Source: Bacillota bacterium
GTDB taxonomy: Bacteria > Bacillota > Limnochordia > DTU087
Assembly (NCBI GenBank): GCA_012798695.1
Contig: JAAZMR010000122.1
Span: 1-36,615, forward strand
Direction of reading: 5' to 3'
Length of the DNA stretch: 36,615 nucleotides
In this document: piece after piece, positions 17,644-27,098 of the stretch
Layout: every line of letters starts with the position of its first letter
Numbering within the stretch: the first letter of the stretch is position 1
Notes under the pieces: generated by a model
Databases searched by the model: none
Told to the model about the DNA's origin: nothing
Seen by the model: the letters and a program-made list of their open reading frames with translations, nothing else
Position numbers and translations under genes: made by a program

Positions 17644-17670
17644 CTCAGGGATAGGTGTTCTCACGGCTTC

Positions 17671-18156
17671 TTACTTACCGGCATGTAGGTCCTGCAAGAC
17701 CTCGTCGGTGAGATCTACCCCTCCATATAGTACAAAGCCATAGGTATTGTCCAGAACCACGGTGATTCCCTGAGTCTCAGCCACTCGCTTGATACTCTCA
17801 CTGGTCTCCATGAGTAATGGAGTAATTAGTTCCCGTTTCTTCTGATCCAATACCGTCTGATACTTATTTACTAGGGCTTGAGCCTCTTCCAATTTCTTGT
17901 TCTCATCATCAATCTGCAGTTTGGCGATTTCTGCATCCAGTTCTTCTTGTAGTTTGCTGGTTTCTTGAGTCAAAGGTTCCATGACGGTCGGTTCCATATA
18001 TTCCTTTAACAGTCGATCCGAATCAACATAACCTACCGTGGTTTTTTGAGTGGCTTTGGTCCCTGATAGGGATGCCCCTAGAGCCACCAAAACCAGAAGT
18101 AATCCTACTCCCCCTATAATAGCAGCACGGTTCTTACCGGTAAAAAACTCAGCCAC
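17671..18156 (-). CDS. OmpH/Skp-like periplasmic chaperone 1
   Basis: The 161-residue protein has an N-terminal hydrophobic segment (about 11-30) and the complete OmpH fold pattern: strand TTVGYVDSDRLLKEY, coiled-coil helices (about 55-120), and strand ITVVLDNTYGFVLYGGVDLTDEVLQDL, very close to Skp-family endings. It starts at GTG 18156 behind AAAGGAGG. It is the first gene after a good promoter and follows bamA, so it is the best candidate for the general barrel chaperone. Confidence 0.9.
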   Translation of the reverse strand: MAEFFTGKNRAAIIGGVGLLLVLVALGASLSGTKATQKTTVGYVDSDRLLKEYMEPTVMEPLTQETSKLQEELDAEIAKLQIDDENKKLEEAQALVNKYQTVLDQKKRELITPLLMETSESIKRVAETQGITVVLDNTYGFVLYGGVDLTDEVLQDLHAGK

Positions 18157-18248
18157 ACTAGTTCCTCCTTTTCCCTACTACCCTACATATACTTCTGCCC
18201 GACAAAAATAACTGGGCGCATGCGGAGCCACATTGGAAACATGCACCC

Positions 18249-18278
18249 ATTATATCAAACCGCCGGGAACAACTGCAA
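18249..18278 (-). promoter_or_regulatory. Sigma-A type promoter for the ompH-lpxD unit
   Basis: On the minus strand TTGCAG (18273-18278) lies 18 bases before TATAAT (18249-18254), and TG one base upstream of the -10 makes it an extended -10. It is about 90 bases before ompH-1. The three genes and lpxD can therefore be expressed apart from bamA. Confidence 0.75.
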
Positions 18279-18350
18279 GCAGCAATCAGACTCTCCCTTA
18301 CCATAGATTGTCACCGGCTGTTTCCGTCTACCCAGAGCTGACTTTTCTAA

Positions 18351-20054
18351 CTAGAAGGATTGGCCGAGACTAAAGTAAGTGCGGCCACCTTCTTCGCCTA
18401 TGCCATAGTCAATGCGAATGACGCCAATAGGCGTATCCAATCGTACCCCGACACCATAGCCAGTATGCATATCGCTCAACTGCATACTATCAGACCTGTC
18501 CCAAGCACTGCCGGTGTCCACAAAGACGACACCTTGGATCGCCTTCATGACTGGAAAGCGGTACTCGCCATTGACCATCAAGGCTTTTTCACCCATGAAT
18601 TCGCCATAGCGATAGCCTCTTACTGTCTCCGATCCACCCATATAAAACAGATCCTGCAATGGAGCATCTCCAGTAATTATCCCGGTACTTACCCGCAATG
18701 CCAGGGTCTGACCATTACTCCCCACCTGCAGATACTTGCTGAGGTCAGCTTCATATTTGACAAAATCATTGTCACCACCGAGGAAATAGCCTCCCATTTC
18801 CACTGACAGGCGATTCTTAATGCCCGTGGTCGGGAAAAACGGATGATCAGTAGTGTTGGTCAGTGTCTGCAATCTGAGGCTGCGGGTGCTGCCATCCTCG
18901 GCCTTAAAGTCTCCCTTGCCTGATTCTCGCACATTCGTATACTCGAAGTTCTCAACCTTCAAACGCAAGGAGGCGTTGGTATTATCGGTAACAGGCTGCC
19001 CTAAGGTGACATCCCCTCCGGTACGATGCCAATCATATTGATTTTCATTCTTGTCACGACGATCACGACTCAACCGGTTATACAAGTTAAAGCCCATAAA
19101 CATGCCATGTTCATTGACATATGGTTCAAAGAAACCGATATCATAGTTATTCTTCTTCTCACCAAACTCCCATCGCACATTTACACGCTCACCACGGCCC
19201 AGAAAGTTCTCGTCTGCCACCTCAATATACCCGATAAAACCCTCAGTGCTGGAATAACCAGCACCACCGGTGAACACTCCGGTTTTTCGTTCGGTAACAG
19301 ATACTACCAAATTGACCTCATCAGGGTTATCGGTATCCTGGAAATCACGAGCGACCTCATCAAAATGGCCCAACATTAGTACCCGGCGCAGGCCTTGATT
19401 CAAGACCTTTATGTTAAGCACATCACCGGAGTCTACTTTCAACTCCCGACGAATGACATAGTCTTTAGTCTTGTCGTTGCCCGTGATGATAATTTCAGCG
19501 ATACGGGTCTCATTGATGACTATACGTACCTCACCGGCTTGATTGACTACTACGTCCTCTACCCTCACAGGTATCCCGTACTCCTCATAGGCTTTCTGCA
19601 CCACGAGCTGGACATCCTGGCGCAGTTCTTCCAGGTTGAGAATGCGTCCGGGGCGAGTACCCATATACGCCTGCAGCTCCGTAACCGGTAATACATCATT
19701 AATCACGGCCACCTGGGTCACTACAGGGTTTTCTACCACCTGAAAGATAACCTGTAAACCTTGCACGCCTTCTGCAAAGCTGGCTCTTACATCAAAAAAA
19801 TAACCTGTATCAGCTATTGCCTGCAAATCACTCTGCACTTTGTCTTCACTTACAGGTTCTCCCACCCGCGTCTGGGTAATGGCTGCCTTAACCACAGATT
19901 CGTCTACACGACTGCAGCCCTCAATCATAATCTCTCCCACCGGCGGATGAGCCCCAGTTTTACTTTGAGCCACCCCTATGGTGGATAGCCCCAGCATCAG
20001 GCAGAGAGTAACGATGACTCCCGCTGTGATTCTGTGCTGCTTTCTCCTTCGCAA
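18351..20054 (-). CDS. bamA: Outer-membrane protein assembly factor BamA
   Basis: BamA folds and inserts beta-barrels into the outer membrane. From TTG 20054 (AGGAGG nine bases upstream) the protein has 567 residues with a normal signal peptide; reading from 20162 would put 36 polar residues before it. Three POTRA domains span about 37-258, fewer than the five of E. coli. The 16-strand barrel follows, with the conserved VRGY motif near 478 and a final strand ending SLGQSF (C-terminal Phe). TamB precedes it and ompH genes follow. TamA is a relative, but the ompH-lpxD context supports BamA. Confidence 0.92.
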   Translation of the reverse strand: MRRRKQHRITAGVIVTLCLMLGLSTIGVAQSKTGAHPPVGEIMIEGCSRVDESVVKAAITQTRVGEPVSEDKVQSDLQAIADTGYFFDVRASFAEGVQGLQVIFQVVENPVVTQVAVINDVLPVTELQAYMGTRPGRILNLEELRQDVQLVVQKAYEEYGIPVRVEDVVVNQAGEVRIVINETRIAEIIITGNDKTKDYVIRRELKVDSGDVLNIKVLNQGLRRVLMLGHFDEVARDFQDTDNPDEVNLVVSVTERKTGVFTGGAGYSSTEGFIGYIEVADENFLGRGERVNVRWEFGEKKNNYDIGFFEPYVNEHGMFMGFNLYNRLSRDRRDKNENQYDWHRTGGDVTLGQPVTDNTNASLRLKVENFEYTNVRESGKGDFKAEDGSTRSLRLQTLTNTTDHPFFPTTGIKNRLSVEMGGYFLGGDNDFVKYEADLSKYLQVGSNGQTLALRVSTGIITGDAPLQDLFYMGGSETVRGYRYGEFMGEKALMVNGEYRFPVMKAIQGVVFVDTGSAWDRSDSMQLSDMHTGYGVGVRLDTPIGVIRIDYGIGEEGGRTYFSLGQSF

Positions 20055-20252
20055 TCGCTTTGCCCTCCTCCACGCAACTTCCATATGTGTACCAGCAGAC
20101 TCCCAACGACTATCACTCACTTGCTCGTTATTTCGACCTGAGAACCTCTGAATCCTTCCCAATCCCTCTGAGCAATAGGTGTCAAGGTTGGCGACTTTCC
20201 CCTCCTTATATCAGAGTTTCCCATATTCCCACTTTCTTGCCACTATGCTGAT

Positions 20253-22901
20253 CTAGAAATCCAGCTTCAGTTCAATACCTAGCTTATACTCTCCATCACC
20301 ACTCCACGTCGTGCTCAAACGCAGGCCCTGGTTGAGCCGGTAATCCATGTGCCACTCATTTTCCCAATGGGGATAGACAGTCTGTGTATAGGCCACAAAT
20401 ACATCCTGAGTAATGTACTTGCCGAACTCCAGTCCCACTGGTTCATCACCAAGGCCCGGCTCTAACTGCAACTCATCCAGACCCAATGCCTCTTGCAGAT
20501 GTTCTTCTAAGCCTCCCAACACGTACAATTTCAACTGGCTCTTCAGCAGCTGGTGCATTTCTTGCTGGAAAAGCTGCCCTAGCCTACCATCCAAAGCAGT
20601 ATTGACCTTTTCGGGAATGCTGAGCATGGCCAAAAGCTCTCTTTCGGAAAGGCCCTGTTCTGAGTGGAGGGTTGCCTGCATGTTATTACCTGGGCCCCGC
20701 AGAATCAAGGTGACTACTAGATCCTGAATCTCACCACAGCCTTCTAGATAAATATCCGGGATCAGATCCTGATAGGGCCGGAATTCAGCCCATCCCCGCA
20801 CAACCCGAAATGGGGTACCAAAATAGACGAGCTGCCCCCGCACCACATTGGCATGACCCCGGGCTTGGGGATGGCTGGTGGTGCCATTAATCTGCAAGGA
20901 ACCCTCTACCGCTACATCCAACAACCCCGTGCCGGTAACCGCTAGGCTCTCCTCTATCTCAACATCCACATCCACCGGCAGATCAACCATCGGGGTAGTC
21001 ATGGGGCCCAGTTTGGCTAAGTCCAATCGTCCCTTCTGTAGGCTCAGCCGGCCGGTCAGCAGAGGTTGGGGCCATGCCCCTACCCAAGACAATTCTCCTG
21101 AAAGCATCCCGGTAAAGGGCCCTGCATCATACCTCAATTCTTTGACTTGTGCATTAAGATCTAGATATGGACGGTCTAGCTGTTCTAGAAGAACAGTCCC
21201 TCCCACGGTTATGGTTCCACTCCCACAGCTTAAATCAAATGGGGTTAAGTCGATCCTCGAATCCTGAAATTGGCCCCTCACCTGGGGTATAACAATAGCA
21301 GTAGGTATGCCTGGAATCAGCCATACCACGTCCTTACCATTGAGTTGAGCCGACCATTCCGACTGCCCCCACACACCGTAGATGGCACCGGTCACATCTA
21401 TGGTCCCCGCCGTTGGCACTGTTGGCCAATCAGGGGAGACTTGTCGAAAGAGCTCTGCAAGGGGAATATCCTGACATTCCCCTTGCACTCTATAGGTCCC
21501 ATCGGTATTTAGCCAAGCTGTACCGCTGATCTCATTCCCCTGCCAACAGGTCTGCCAGACCGCTTCCAACTTGGGTAGTGTGCTCTCGGATGAGATGCGC
21601 ACCTCGGTTTGCAGATCAGGCAGCAATTCCATCACCATCGCTGGCAGCTCCCACTGCCATGCTTTGGTTAGTATGGCAATTATTCCGGGTTTTATACCGT
21701 GCAAGGCCAACCGGAAATCATAGGCTGGCTCCTGTCCACCAGTGGCTATCCCAGAACCGGTCAAGCTGCCACCTAGAAAGCTGCCTTGCAGATCATCAAT
21801 CCTGATCTGCTTGCCGGTAGCTTCCATACGGCCGATTATATCACCTAGAGAGACTTGTCCCCAATCCAGGCTAGAGAGAGAAAAAACACCTTCGGCCTGG
21901 GGTGAATCCATCTGCCCATAAAGCCGCCAATGCCCTGCTAGAATGCCATTGAGCGGCCTTTCTGAGCCGTTCTCCAGGAGATGATCGACCATGATGCCAG
22001 ACCCGGATTTAACAGGCCCAGTTGCTTCCCTCTGTTTGTCCACAAACCGCCTCTCCAGGAAAGGGGACCATATATTTGCCCAAGTCATCAGCTCTCTCAA
22101 CTGCAGCTGCTCTATTGTCAGTGACAGATCACCTGCCAGAAACCGGCCCCTATGAACACTGCCCTCAATGCTAATACGGCTCTTATCACCGGTGGTAAGT
22201 ACCAGGTCGACATTTGCCCGCCTGGTTGCGTCATCTTCAGTACTAAGTCGCCCTTGAAGACGTAATCGGTTAGCCCCCCAGCTGCATTCCAGAGGTTCTA
22301 TGTAGATCTGCTGCGTTCCGGGTTGAGTGTCATTATCGCGGCCGATCTTCAGCTTTCCATTAATGGATTCCAACATGATGGCTTCGTCAAAAACCGTATC
22401 AGTATAAACAAAGCTACCCTCATGGATTACCACCTGTATCTGTAATTCGCTTAGGCCTTGAGGGTGCGGCTGCCTATCACCACCTGAGCTAGGCAAGTGG
22501 GGTATACCATCCATTTTGATGTCTGGTTGATCTAGATGGACTAGAATCGAGCTGATCTCTCTATCCCACAAATACCGCCACAGATTCACCTGAATTACTG
22601 CCCGAGGAATATGAAAAGATAGGCCTGTCGCTGCCTTTCCTGTTTCCGCTAGATAATCGCCGCTGCTTATGTCTTCTAGTACTAACCCCTTAATCGAGAA
22701 GCCAGATACTTTCTCTACTTGCACCTGCTGACCCACAGCCTGACTGAGGAATGCCTCTACCTTCTGGAGCGTAGCACCGGCTAGAGGCTCTAGATTGCTG
22801 AGATTGTGCCCAGCCCTGATATAGGTGATAAGTAATAGGGCAGCCAAGATACCGACTGCCAGGACAGTTACCCTGGCAATTCCGTGTCCGTGTGAGATCA
22901 T
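20253..22901 (-). CDS. tamB: TamB/YhdP-type AsmA-like protein (DUF490)
   Basis: The 882-residue protein has one N-terminal membrane anchor (about 8-28) and then almost only beta-strands, the long hydrophobic-groove fold of TamB. The C-terminal domain is the best match: GNNMQATLHSEQGLSERELLAMLS, followed by LQLEPGLGDEPVGLEFGKYITQDVFVAYTQ, typical of DUF490. It ends in LKLDF with terminal Phe. Relatives move phospholipids between the two membranes or help barrel insertion with TamA/BamA. ATG 22901 has AAGGAGG eight bases upstream and is preferred over 22976. It is directly upstream of bamA, a common pairing in diderms that lack tamA. Confidence 0.9.
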   Translation of the reverse strand: MISHGHGIARVTVLAVGILAALLLITYIRAGHNLSNLEPLAGATLQKVEAFLSQAVGQQVQVEKVSGFSIKGLVLEDISSGDYLAETGKAATGLSFHIPRAVIQVNLWRYLWDREISSILVHLDQPDIKMDGIPHLPSSGGDRQPHPQGLSELQIQVVIHEGSFVYTDTVFDEAIMLESINGKLKIGRDNDTQPGTQQIYIEPLECSWGANRLRLQGRLSTEDDATRRANVDLVLTTGDKSRISIEGSVHRGRFLAGDLSLTIEQLQLRELMTWANIWSPFLERRFVDKQREATGPVKSGSGIMVDHLLENGSERPLNGILAGHWRLYGQMDSPQAEGVFSLSSLDWGQVSLGDIIGRMEATGKQIRIDDLQGSFLGGSLTGSGIATGGQEPAYDFRLALHGIKPGIIAILTKAWQWELPAMVMELLPDLQTEVRISSESTLPKLEAVWQTCWQGNEISGTAWLNTDGTYRVQGECQDIPLAELFRQVSPDWPTVPTAGTIDVTGAIYGVWGQSEWSAQLNGKDVVWLIPGIPTAIVIPQVRGQFQDSRIDLTPFDLSCGSGTITVGGTVLLEQLDRPYLDLNAQVKELRYDAGPFTGMLSGELSWVGAWPQPLLTGRLSLQKGRLDLAKLGPMTTPMVDLPVDVDVEIEESLAVTGTGLLDVAVEGSLQINGTTSHPQARGHANVVRGQLVYFGTPFRVVRGWAEFRPYQDLIPDIYLEGCGEIQDLVVTLILRGPGNNMQATLHSEQGLSERELLAMLSIPEKVNTALDGRLGQLFQQEMHQLLKSQLKLYVLGGLEEHLQEALGLDELQLEPGLGDEPVGLEFGKYITQDVFVAYTQTVYPHWENEWHMDYRLNQGLRLSTTWSGDGEYKLGIELKLDF

Positions 22902-23123
22902 GGAGGCAACCTCCTTTCGCGACATCCTGTCTATTTCTCGGAATGGAGGTACCGTCCTGCAGGGGTTTATTGCCAAATGCCCAGTCGCACTCTCGCCAAA
23001 AGCAAAAACCCCAAAGGCCTCAGTCCGTGTAATCAGTACTTGCGGACCCTCAGGGTAGTGGCTCTAATCATGTTATGCTTTTCTGACCATATACTCGTAG
23101 GACACTGACACTGAGCTTGTCTA

Positions 23124-23137
23124 ACAAGACGTCTTGT
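23124..23137. promoter_or_regulatory. Palindrome, possible operator before tamB
   Basis: ACAAGACGTCTTGT is a perfect 14-base palindrome, and a third ACAAG half-site in opposite orientation lies next to it (CTTGT at 23117-23121). It sits in the 260-base gap between the S55 peptidase gene and tamB. A dimeric repressor could bind here, but a matching regulator is not in the window. Confidence 0.3.
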
Positions 23138-23161
23138 CATCTCCCACATACCATGCCAAGA

Positions 23162-25279
23162 TCACTCGGGCGGCATAGTTTTCAACCGGTTATCTTGAGT
23201 ATCTTCCTCTACCTCTTCGCCATCAGCGACCTCATCCTCATCGGAGGCATCATCATCCGCAGATGCTTCCCGATCTACTTCTCCGTCTGGCTCGCCAGCT
23301 ACCGCGATCGCGATCTCAAAACTCGTCTGGCCTTCAATAACATACCTGGTAGGAAGGGTAACCCTTACCGGCTCGGTCTGTTCATCATTCCAGGCTGGCA
23401 TGGTCTTGCCATTGGCGGCCTTGTCTGTCTCCTCCCCGCTTGAACCAGTCTCCTGATCATCACTATCACTCTCAGAGGCTGGTTCGCTGCTGGGGACAGG
23501 GTCGATTACATAACTATCGTAGTACGGGATATATTCCATGACTATCTCATGATTTTTCTCCCGGTCTAGGACTGTTCCCAACAGCTTTTCGAGACTATCA
23601 GCACTACTGGGTGGACCAATAGATTCCAGCTCCATTTTTTTCGCTTCCTGTTGGGAGACATCATGAAAAGGAATTATGTCAGGGTAAAGATAGCCTAAGC
23701 CGCCACCCCTTACCGTTACATGAATTGCACCGGGTTGAGCCGAATCTGGGATAGGAAGGCGCAGGATCTTCGTTTCTCGTTGCCCTCGATATGGCCGTAT
23801 GACAACCTCGACATCGACTAATTCCCCAGGGTGAGCCTCCGTTACAGTCGGTTTAGCCTTCTCAAGAGCGGCGGTGCGGCGGCCGGCCTCTATCTGGGCG
23901 CTAATTTCGACTGTATCTAGCTTAATAGCTTGAAATTCATTGTCGACCACGAGCTGGAGTGTCTCCAGAAATTCTGCTAAGGAGACCGCTGATATATCCA
24001 AGGAATTGAAAAACATATTATCTCTAACCACTGGCCGAGGCAATCCTTGTCCAGTTACTTGAAAAACAATGCGAGAAGTGCCGGCACCGATCCGATCGAT
24101 ACCCTGGTCCAGGCCCTGTAACGCTGCAGCTGACATCAATGATACGATTAGACCCGGCTCGTTAGCAACCTGGGCTTTGAGCTCTCGAGTTGTGTGGAAT
24201 TCCCTATCTGTTACTTTTACCCGTAACTCCACCGTCTCCGGCGGTTTCCCCAAATACCCCGCTACACCGGCCCCTCTATCCTGAGTGAGGCTGCCGACAA
24301 CCTGTAGTGGTGCTCCCAGCTTAAAGGGCATAGAAAGGCTATTTACAGTCGTATAGATATATGCACTGGTCACAAAAAGATTCACCGAACCACGATTCAT
24401 GAAAGGGTGGCCAAATCCAAGGAACTCATTGCCATTCCTATAGGTTACAGTACCCAAGGACATGACTCCCACATCCCCACCCACCAGCTGCACCCCGAAA
24501 GCACTACCTGGTTCAATTACAGGTTGCGCTTGCCCGTCACCACTCAGAGCTACAGCACTACTACCCGATACAGCGATCGTCTCCAGCCCTAATGGTTTGA
24601 GGGAAGCTGCCAGCCGCTGCCGAGCCCTTTCACCCATACCTCCTACCAAAAGAGGAGTAGCCGCCGGGCTGATATTCAGACATCCTGAGACATATGAAAC
24701 CTGACCTTCGGGGCTACTACCCATGGTGATGCAGATCTCTTCAGTAGAGTAATCTCCCACCATTCGAACTTGTTCACCTACATCGGCCCATCTCCATACA
24801 CCATACGGGGGTTCCCAAGCCACAGTCTCATTGGCCAACTGCAGTATTTCCAGCATTGGTTCAATCGGAGTGACCATACCCAAGCGATGATCAGTTAGAT
24901 TGAAAGTATAACTAATGGCACCCACGAGCTTATCATTGACATACACTGGACTACCACTCATGCCCGCGGCAATACCACCCATTCGATCAATCACATTACC
25001 ACTGACCTGTACTAAGATCAGCTTTTTGACAGTCTCCTGGCCTGCCAATACACCTAGTATTTCCACCTGAAATTCCTCAATCTTGGTGCCCGTGACTACT
25101 GTTTTGCCTATGCCCTTCATCCCAGGGCGTAGCTCGTCCAAAGGAAAGGGTTCCACTGCCTGGATATCATCGCGCGCCATCGGCGGTTCTTCAGCTAGCC
25201 CCTGTTGCCCACCGAACAGGAGCAAGAAACATACCGCTAGGGTAAGCACTAGCGCCCGATCCCTGCTCGATCTCTTCAA
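23162..25279 (-). CDS. S55 (SpoIVB-type) serine peptidase domain protein, secreted
   Basis: From TTG 25279 (GAGG eight bases upstream) the protein has 705 residues with a clean signal peptide. The S55 nucleophile motif GMSGSP is at about 106-111, within MGGIAAGMSGSPVYVNDK. The second motif, FLGFGHPF, comes about 200 residues later. In Bacillus SpoIVB the order is His first, then Ser, so this protein looks permuted, as in S55 proteins of other diderm bacteria. The last 100 residues are very acidic and Ser/Asp-rich. SpoIVB cleaves SpoIVFA to signal through the spore membranes, but this protein lacks an obvious PDZ domain and lies between envelope genes, so a sporulation role is not assumed. Confidence 0.8.
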   Translation of the reverse strand: MKRSSRDRALVLTLAVCFLLLFGGQQGLAEEPPMARDDIQAVEPFPLDELRPGMKGIGKTVVTGTKIEEFQVEILGVLAGQETVKKLILVQVSGNVIDRMGGIAAGMSGSPVYVNDKLVGAISYTFNLTDHRLGMVTPIEPMLEILQLANETVAWEPPYGVWRWADVGEQVRMVGDYSTEEICITMGSSPEGQVSYVSGCLNISPAATPLLVGGMGERARQRLAASLKPLGLETIAVSGSSAVALSGDGQAQPVIEPGSAFGVQLVGGDVGVMSLGTVTYRNGNEFLGFGHPFMNRGSVNLFVTSAYIYTTVNSLSMPFKLGAPLQVVGSLTQDRGAGVAGYLGKPPETVELRVKVTDREFHTTRELKAQVANEPGLIVSLMSAAALQGLDQGIDRIGAGTSRIVFQVTGQGLPRPVVRDNMFFNSLDISAVSLAEFLETLQLVVDNEFQAIKLDTVEISAQIEAGRRTAALEKAKPTVTEAHPGELVDVEVVIRPYRGQRETKILRLPIPDSAQPGAIHVTVRGGGLGYLYPDIIPFHDVSQQEAKKMELESIGPPSSADSLEKLLGTVLDREKNHEIVMEYIPYYDSYVIDPVPSSEPASESDSDDQETGSSGEETDKAANGKTMPAWNDEQTEPVRVTLPTRYVIEGQTSFEIAIAVAGEPDGEVDREASADDDASDEDEVADGEEVEEDTQDNRLKTMPPE

Positions 25280-25354
25280 GAACAAAACCTCGCCTTCTGC
25301 ATTTACAACCATACTGCGTCTTCTCAATATATCTACTCAGATGCAGCTGCCGTT

Positions 25355-26911
25355 TCATCTCGTATCCGCCCAGACCAGCAAAGCGTTATTCACCGGCCTT
25401 GGCTTCCCATCGGATGGTGCATTAAGTACTATACCCCTCACTACCATGGTGGAAGAACCTCCTCCATCGAGATTCATTGCCTCCACGGCACCTAGGTTCA
25501 GCATCAGCTCCGCCAGTTCCTCTAGAGTCATGCCGATACTGATATTATCTTGACGTCCATTCACCGTCATCAACAGCAATTCACCGGAAGCAGTGATGCC
25601 CAGAGCAGTACGAGGTGCTCTACCTCGTGTGATATCAGGTTGAAACCGCTCCTCTTCGGCAGTAATAGCCAGTTCACCGCCCCGCAGTAGACGAGGCCCT
25701 CCACCAACCGCATGGGCCACTCCCTGCTCTAACCAAGCCGGTTGCATCCCCCATTTGGCATCTATATAATCCCCAATTTCCAGGTTTCTCAACCATTGGG
25801 CAGCTTTACCATGCCCAGACAGTACATATCCATTTTGAGGGATAAGACTATTGCCTTCGGCCCAACCTAGGACTCGGTTGTCTTTTACTATTATTTCCCA
25901 ACCATAGTTATTAGTTCTGGTAGCAGCCCCATTTTCTGGAGTATAGACAATGAGCTCATCAGCATACCGCAACCGATTGACACCATCGATCTGCCAGATT
26001 CTATCACAGGGAGCGGATTCCTCAGCTGACCACGTACCAGCTAACCCAATTTGATCAGAATCTCCGACCACCGGAGCGCATACCCTCACTTCACCGGTGA
26101 TCGTCACATTATCAATGCGACATGATCCATCTGGCCATATACCCGCCGCCGTCCGGTTGAAATAGGGAGGACTGACCAACTGGCCATCGATGACCAATAA
26201 CCCCAAGGGTCGGCCATCGGCGGCGAAGTAAATACCATTTACTCCAGCGATAGCACCGTGTTGAGCGGCCAACTCGTGCACTGTCTCTTTGCCATTGGCG
26301 GCCATCACTGGCCGCACCTCGATTCCCGGCTGTCGTAAATCGATTTTCATGTAGTTGACGAAAAGAGGCCCACTAGGTGTATCTTTGCGCCAATGCCCAT
26401 AGGCCAGCCCTGGAGCCACAAAAGTTTCAAAACCATCATGAAATTCCTTTTCGATTTCCACCAACAATCTACAGCCCCTGCTCACACGAAAAGCGAGAGG
26501 CCCCGGCACTTTATGCCAGAGGAATAATACTACCCGGACTCCTCCCCGCTCATGCTCAGTCAAAGGCCCAATTTCTATCCGACTTAGTGTAGAATCATCT
26601 ACTTCTACATCCATGTGAAAATTCCCGCCATCTATCCCTGGCAGTTCCACGATGATCCGATTCGATGCTTCAGCATATCTCATGGTATAGGAAATGGGCT
26701 CATTAACCCGGAAATCCAGGATAATCTTGTCATCAGTCATATAGTATAGGAACTTCTCCAGAAAGATATTAGTCTCTGGCGCAGCAGCCGCAGCCTTTGC
26801 CAGAACGCTCCATTCTAGGCAGAGCACTAGACACAGGATAAGAAGCGAGCTCCTCAATATGCTCGATTTGGTTCCGGTTCGCCGCTCCATCAAGGCCGTC
26901 ACCCGATCCAC
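25355..26911 (-). CDS. Secreted phosphodiester glycosidase (NAGPA/DUF2233) with AMIN-like domain
   Basis: The 518-residue protein has a signal peptide (about 20-45), an AMIN-like beta domain (about 48-160, DDKIILDFRVNEPISYTMRY, RIIVELPGI) of the kind that binds peptidoglycan or places proteins at the division site, and a C-terminal NAGPA domain. The last carries GVNGIYF, GRPLGLLVIDG and the conserved NLDGGGSSTM near its end. Such enzymes cleave phosphodiester-linked sugars, for example wall-polymer or capsule caps. GTG 26911 follows AGGAGG by seven bases. It lies after the flagellar terminator and 28 bases before the S55 gene's open frame, suggesting a two-gene envelope unit. Confidence 0.85.
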   Translation of the reverse strand: MDRVTALMERRTGTKSSILRSSLLILCLVLCLEWSVLAKAAAAAPETNIFLEKFLYYMTDDKIILDFRVNEPISYTMRYAEASNRIIVELPGIDGGNFHMDVEVDDSTLSRIEIGPLTEHERGGVRVVLFLWHKVPGPLAFRVSRGCRLLVEIEKEFHDGFETFVAPGLAYGHWRKDTPSGPLFVNYMKIDLRQPGIEVRPVMAANGKETVHELAAQHGAIAGVNGIYFAADGRPLGLLVIDGQLVSPPYFNRTAAGIWPDGSCRIDNVTITGEVRVCAPVVGDSDQIGLAGTWSAEESAPCDRIWQIDGVNRLRYADELIVYTPENGAATRTNNYGWEIIVKDNRVLGWAEGNSLIPQNGYVLSGHGKAAQWLRNLEIGDYIDAKWGMQPAWLEQGVAHAVGGGPRLLRGGELAITAEEERFQPDITRGRAPRTALGITASGELLLMTVNGRQDNISIGMTLEELAELMLNLGAVEAMNLDGGGSSTMVVRGIVLNAPSDGKPRPVNNALLVWADTR

Positions 26912-26961
26912 TCCACCGCCTCCTTCAGATCTTTATCATAGTTCCTTACATATGGCATCAA

Positions 26962-26987
26962 ATCCTGCCCACGCAGTCCGGCAGGAT
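26962..26987. repeat. Inverted repeat upstream of the glycosidase gene
   Basis: ATCCTGCC (26962-26969) and GGCAGGAT (26980-26987) form a perfect 8-base inverted repeat with a 10-base loop, about 50 bases before the glycosidase start. It lacks a T tract on the minus strand, so it may be an operator or leader hairpin. The surrounding 26912-27037 holds no gene that I can see. Confidence 0.35.
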
Positions 26988-27037
26988 ATGTATTGTACTA
27001 CCACCAAAGCAGTGTGAGTCTACTGCCAGTCATAATG

Positions 27038-27067
27038 AAAAAAGGATGAGGAGCATCCCCCCATCCT
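27038..27067 (-). terminator. Strong intrinsic terminator of the flagellar operon
   Basis: On the minus strand AGGATGGGGGG pairs with CTCCTCATCCT (11 bp) around a 3-base loop, and six T residues follow. It lies about 170 bases after the flgJ stop and separates the flagellar genes from the envelope genes downstream. Confidence 0.85.
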
Positions 27068-27098
27068 GCGCTTTGAATCTCAGGTAGGCTTCAAAGAC

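Noticed and set aside
23162-25279. Gene as spoIVB itself
   Set aside because: Motif order is permuted, PDZ is not evident, and it lies away from recN/spo0A-type neighbours in an envelope context.
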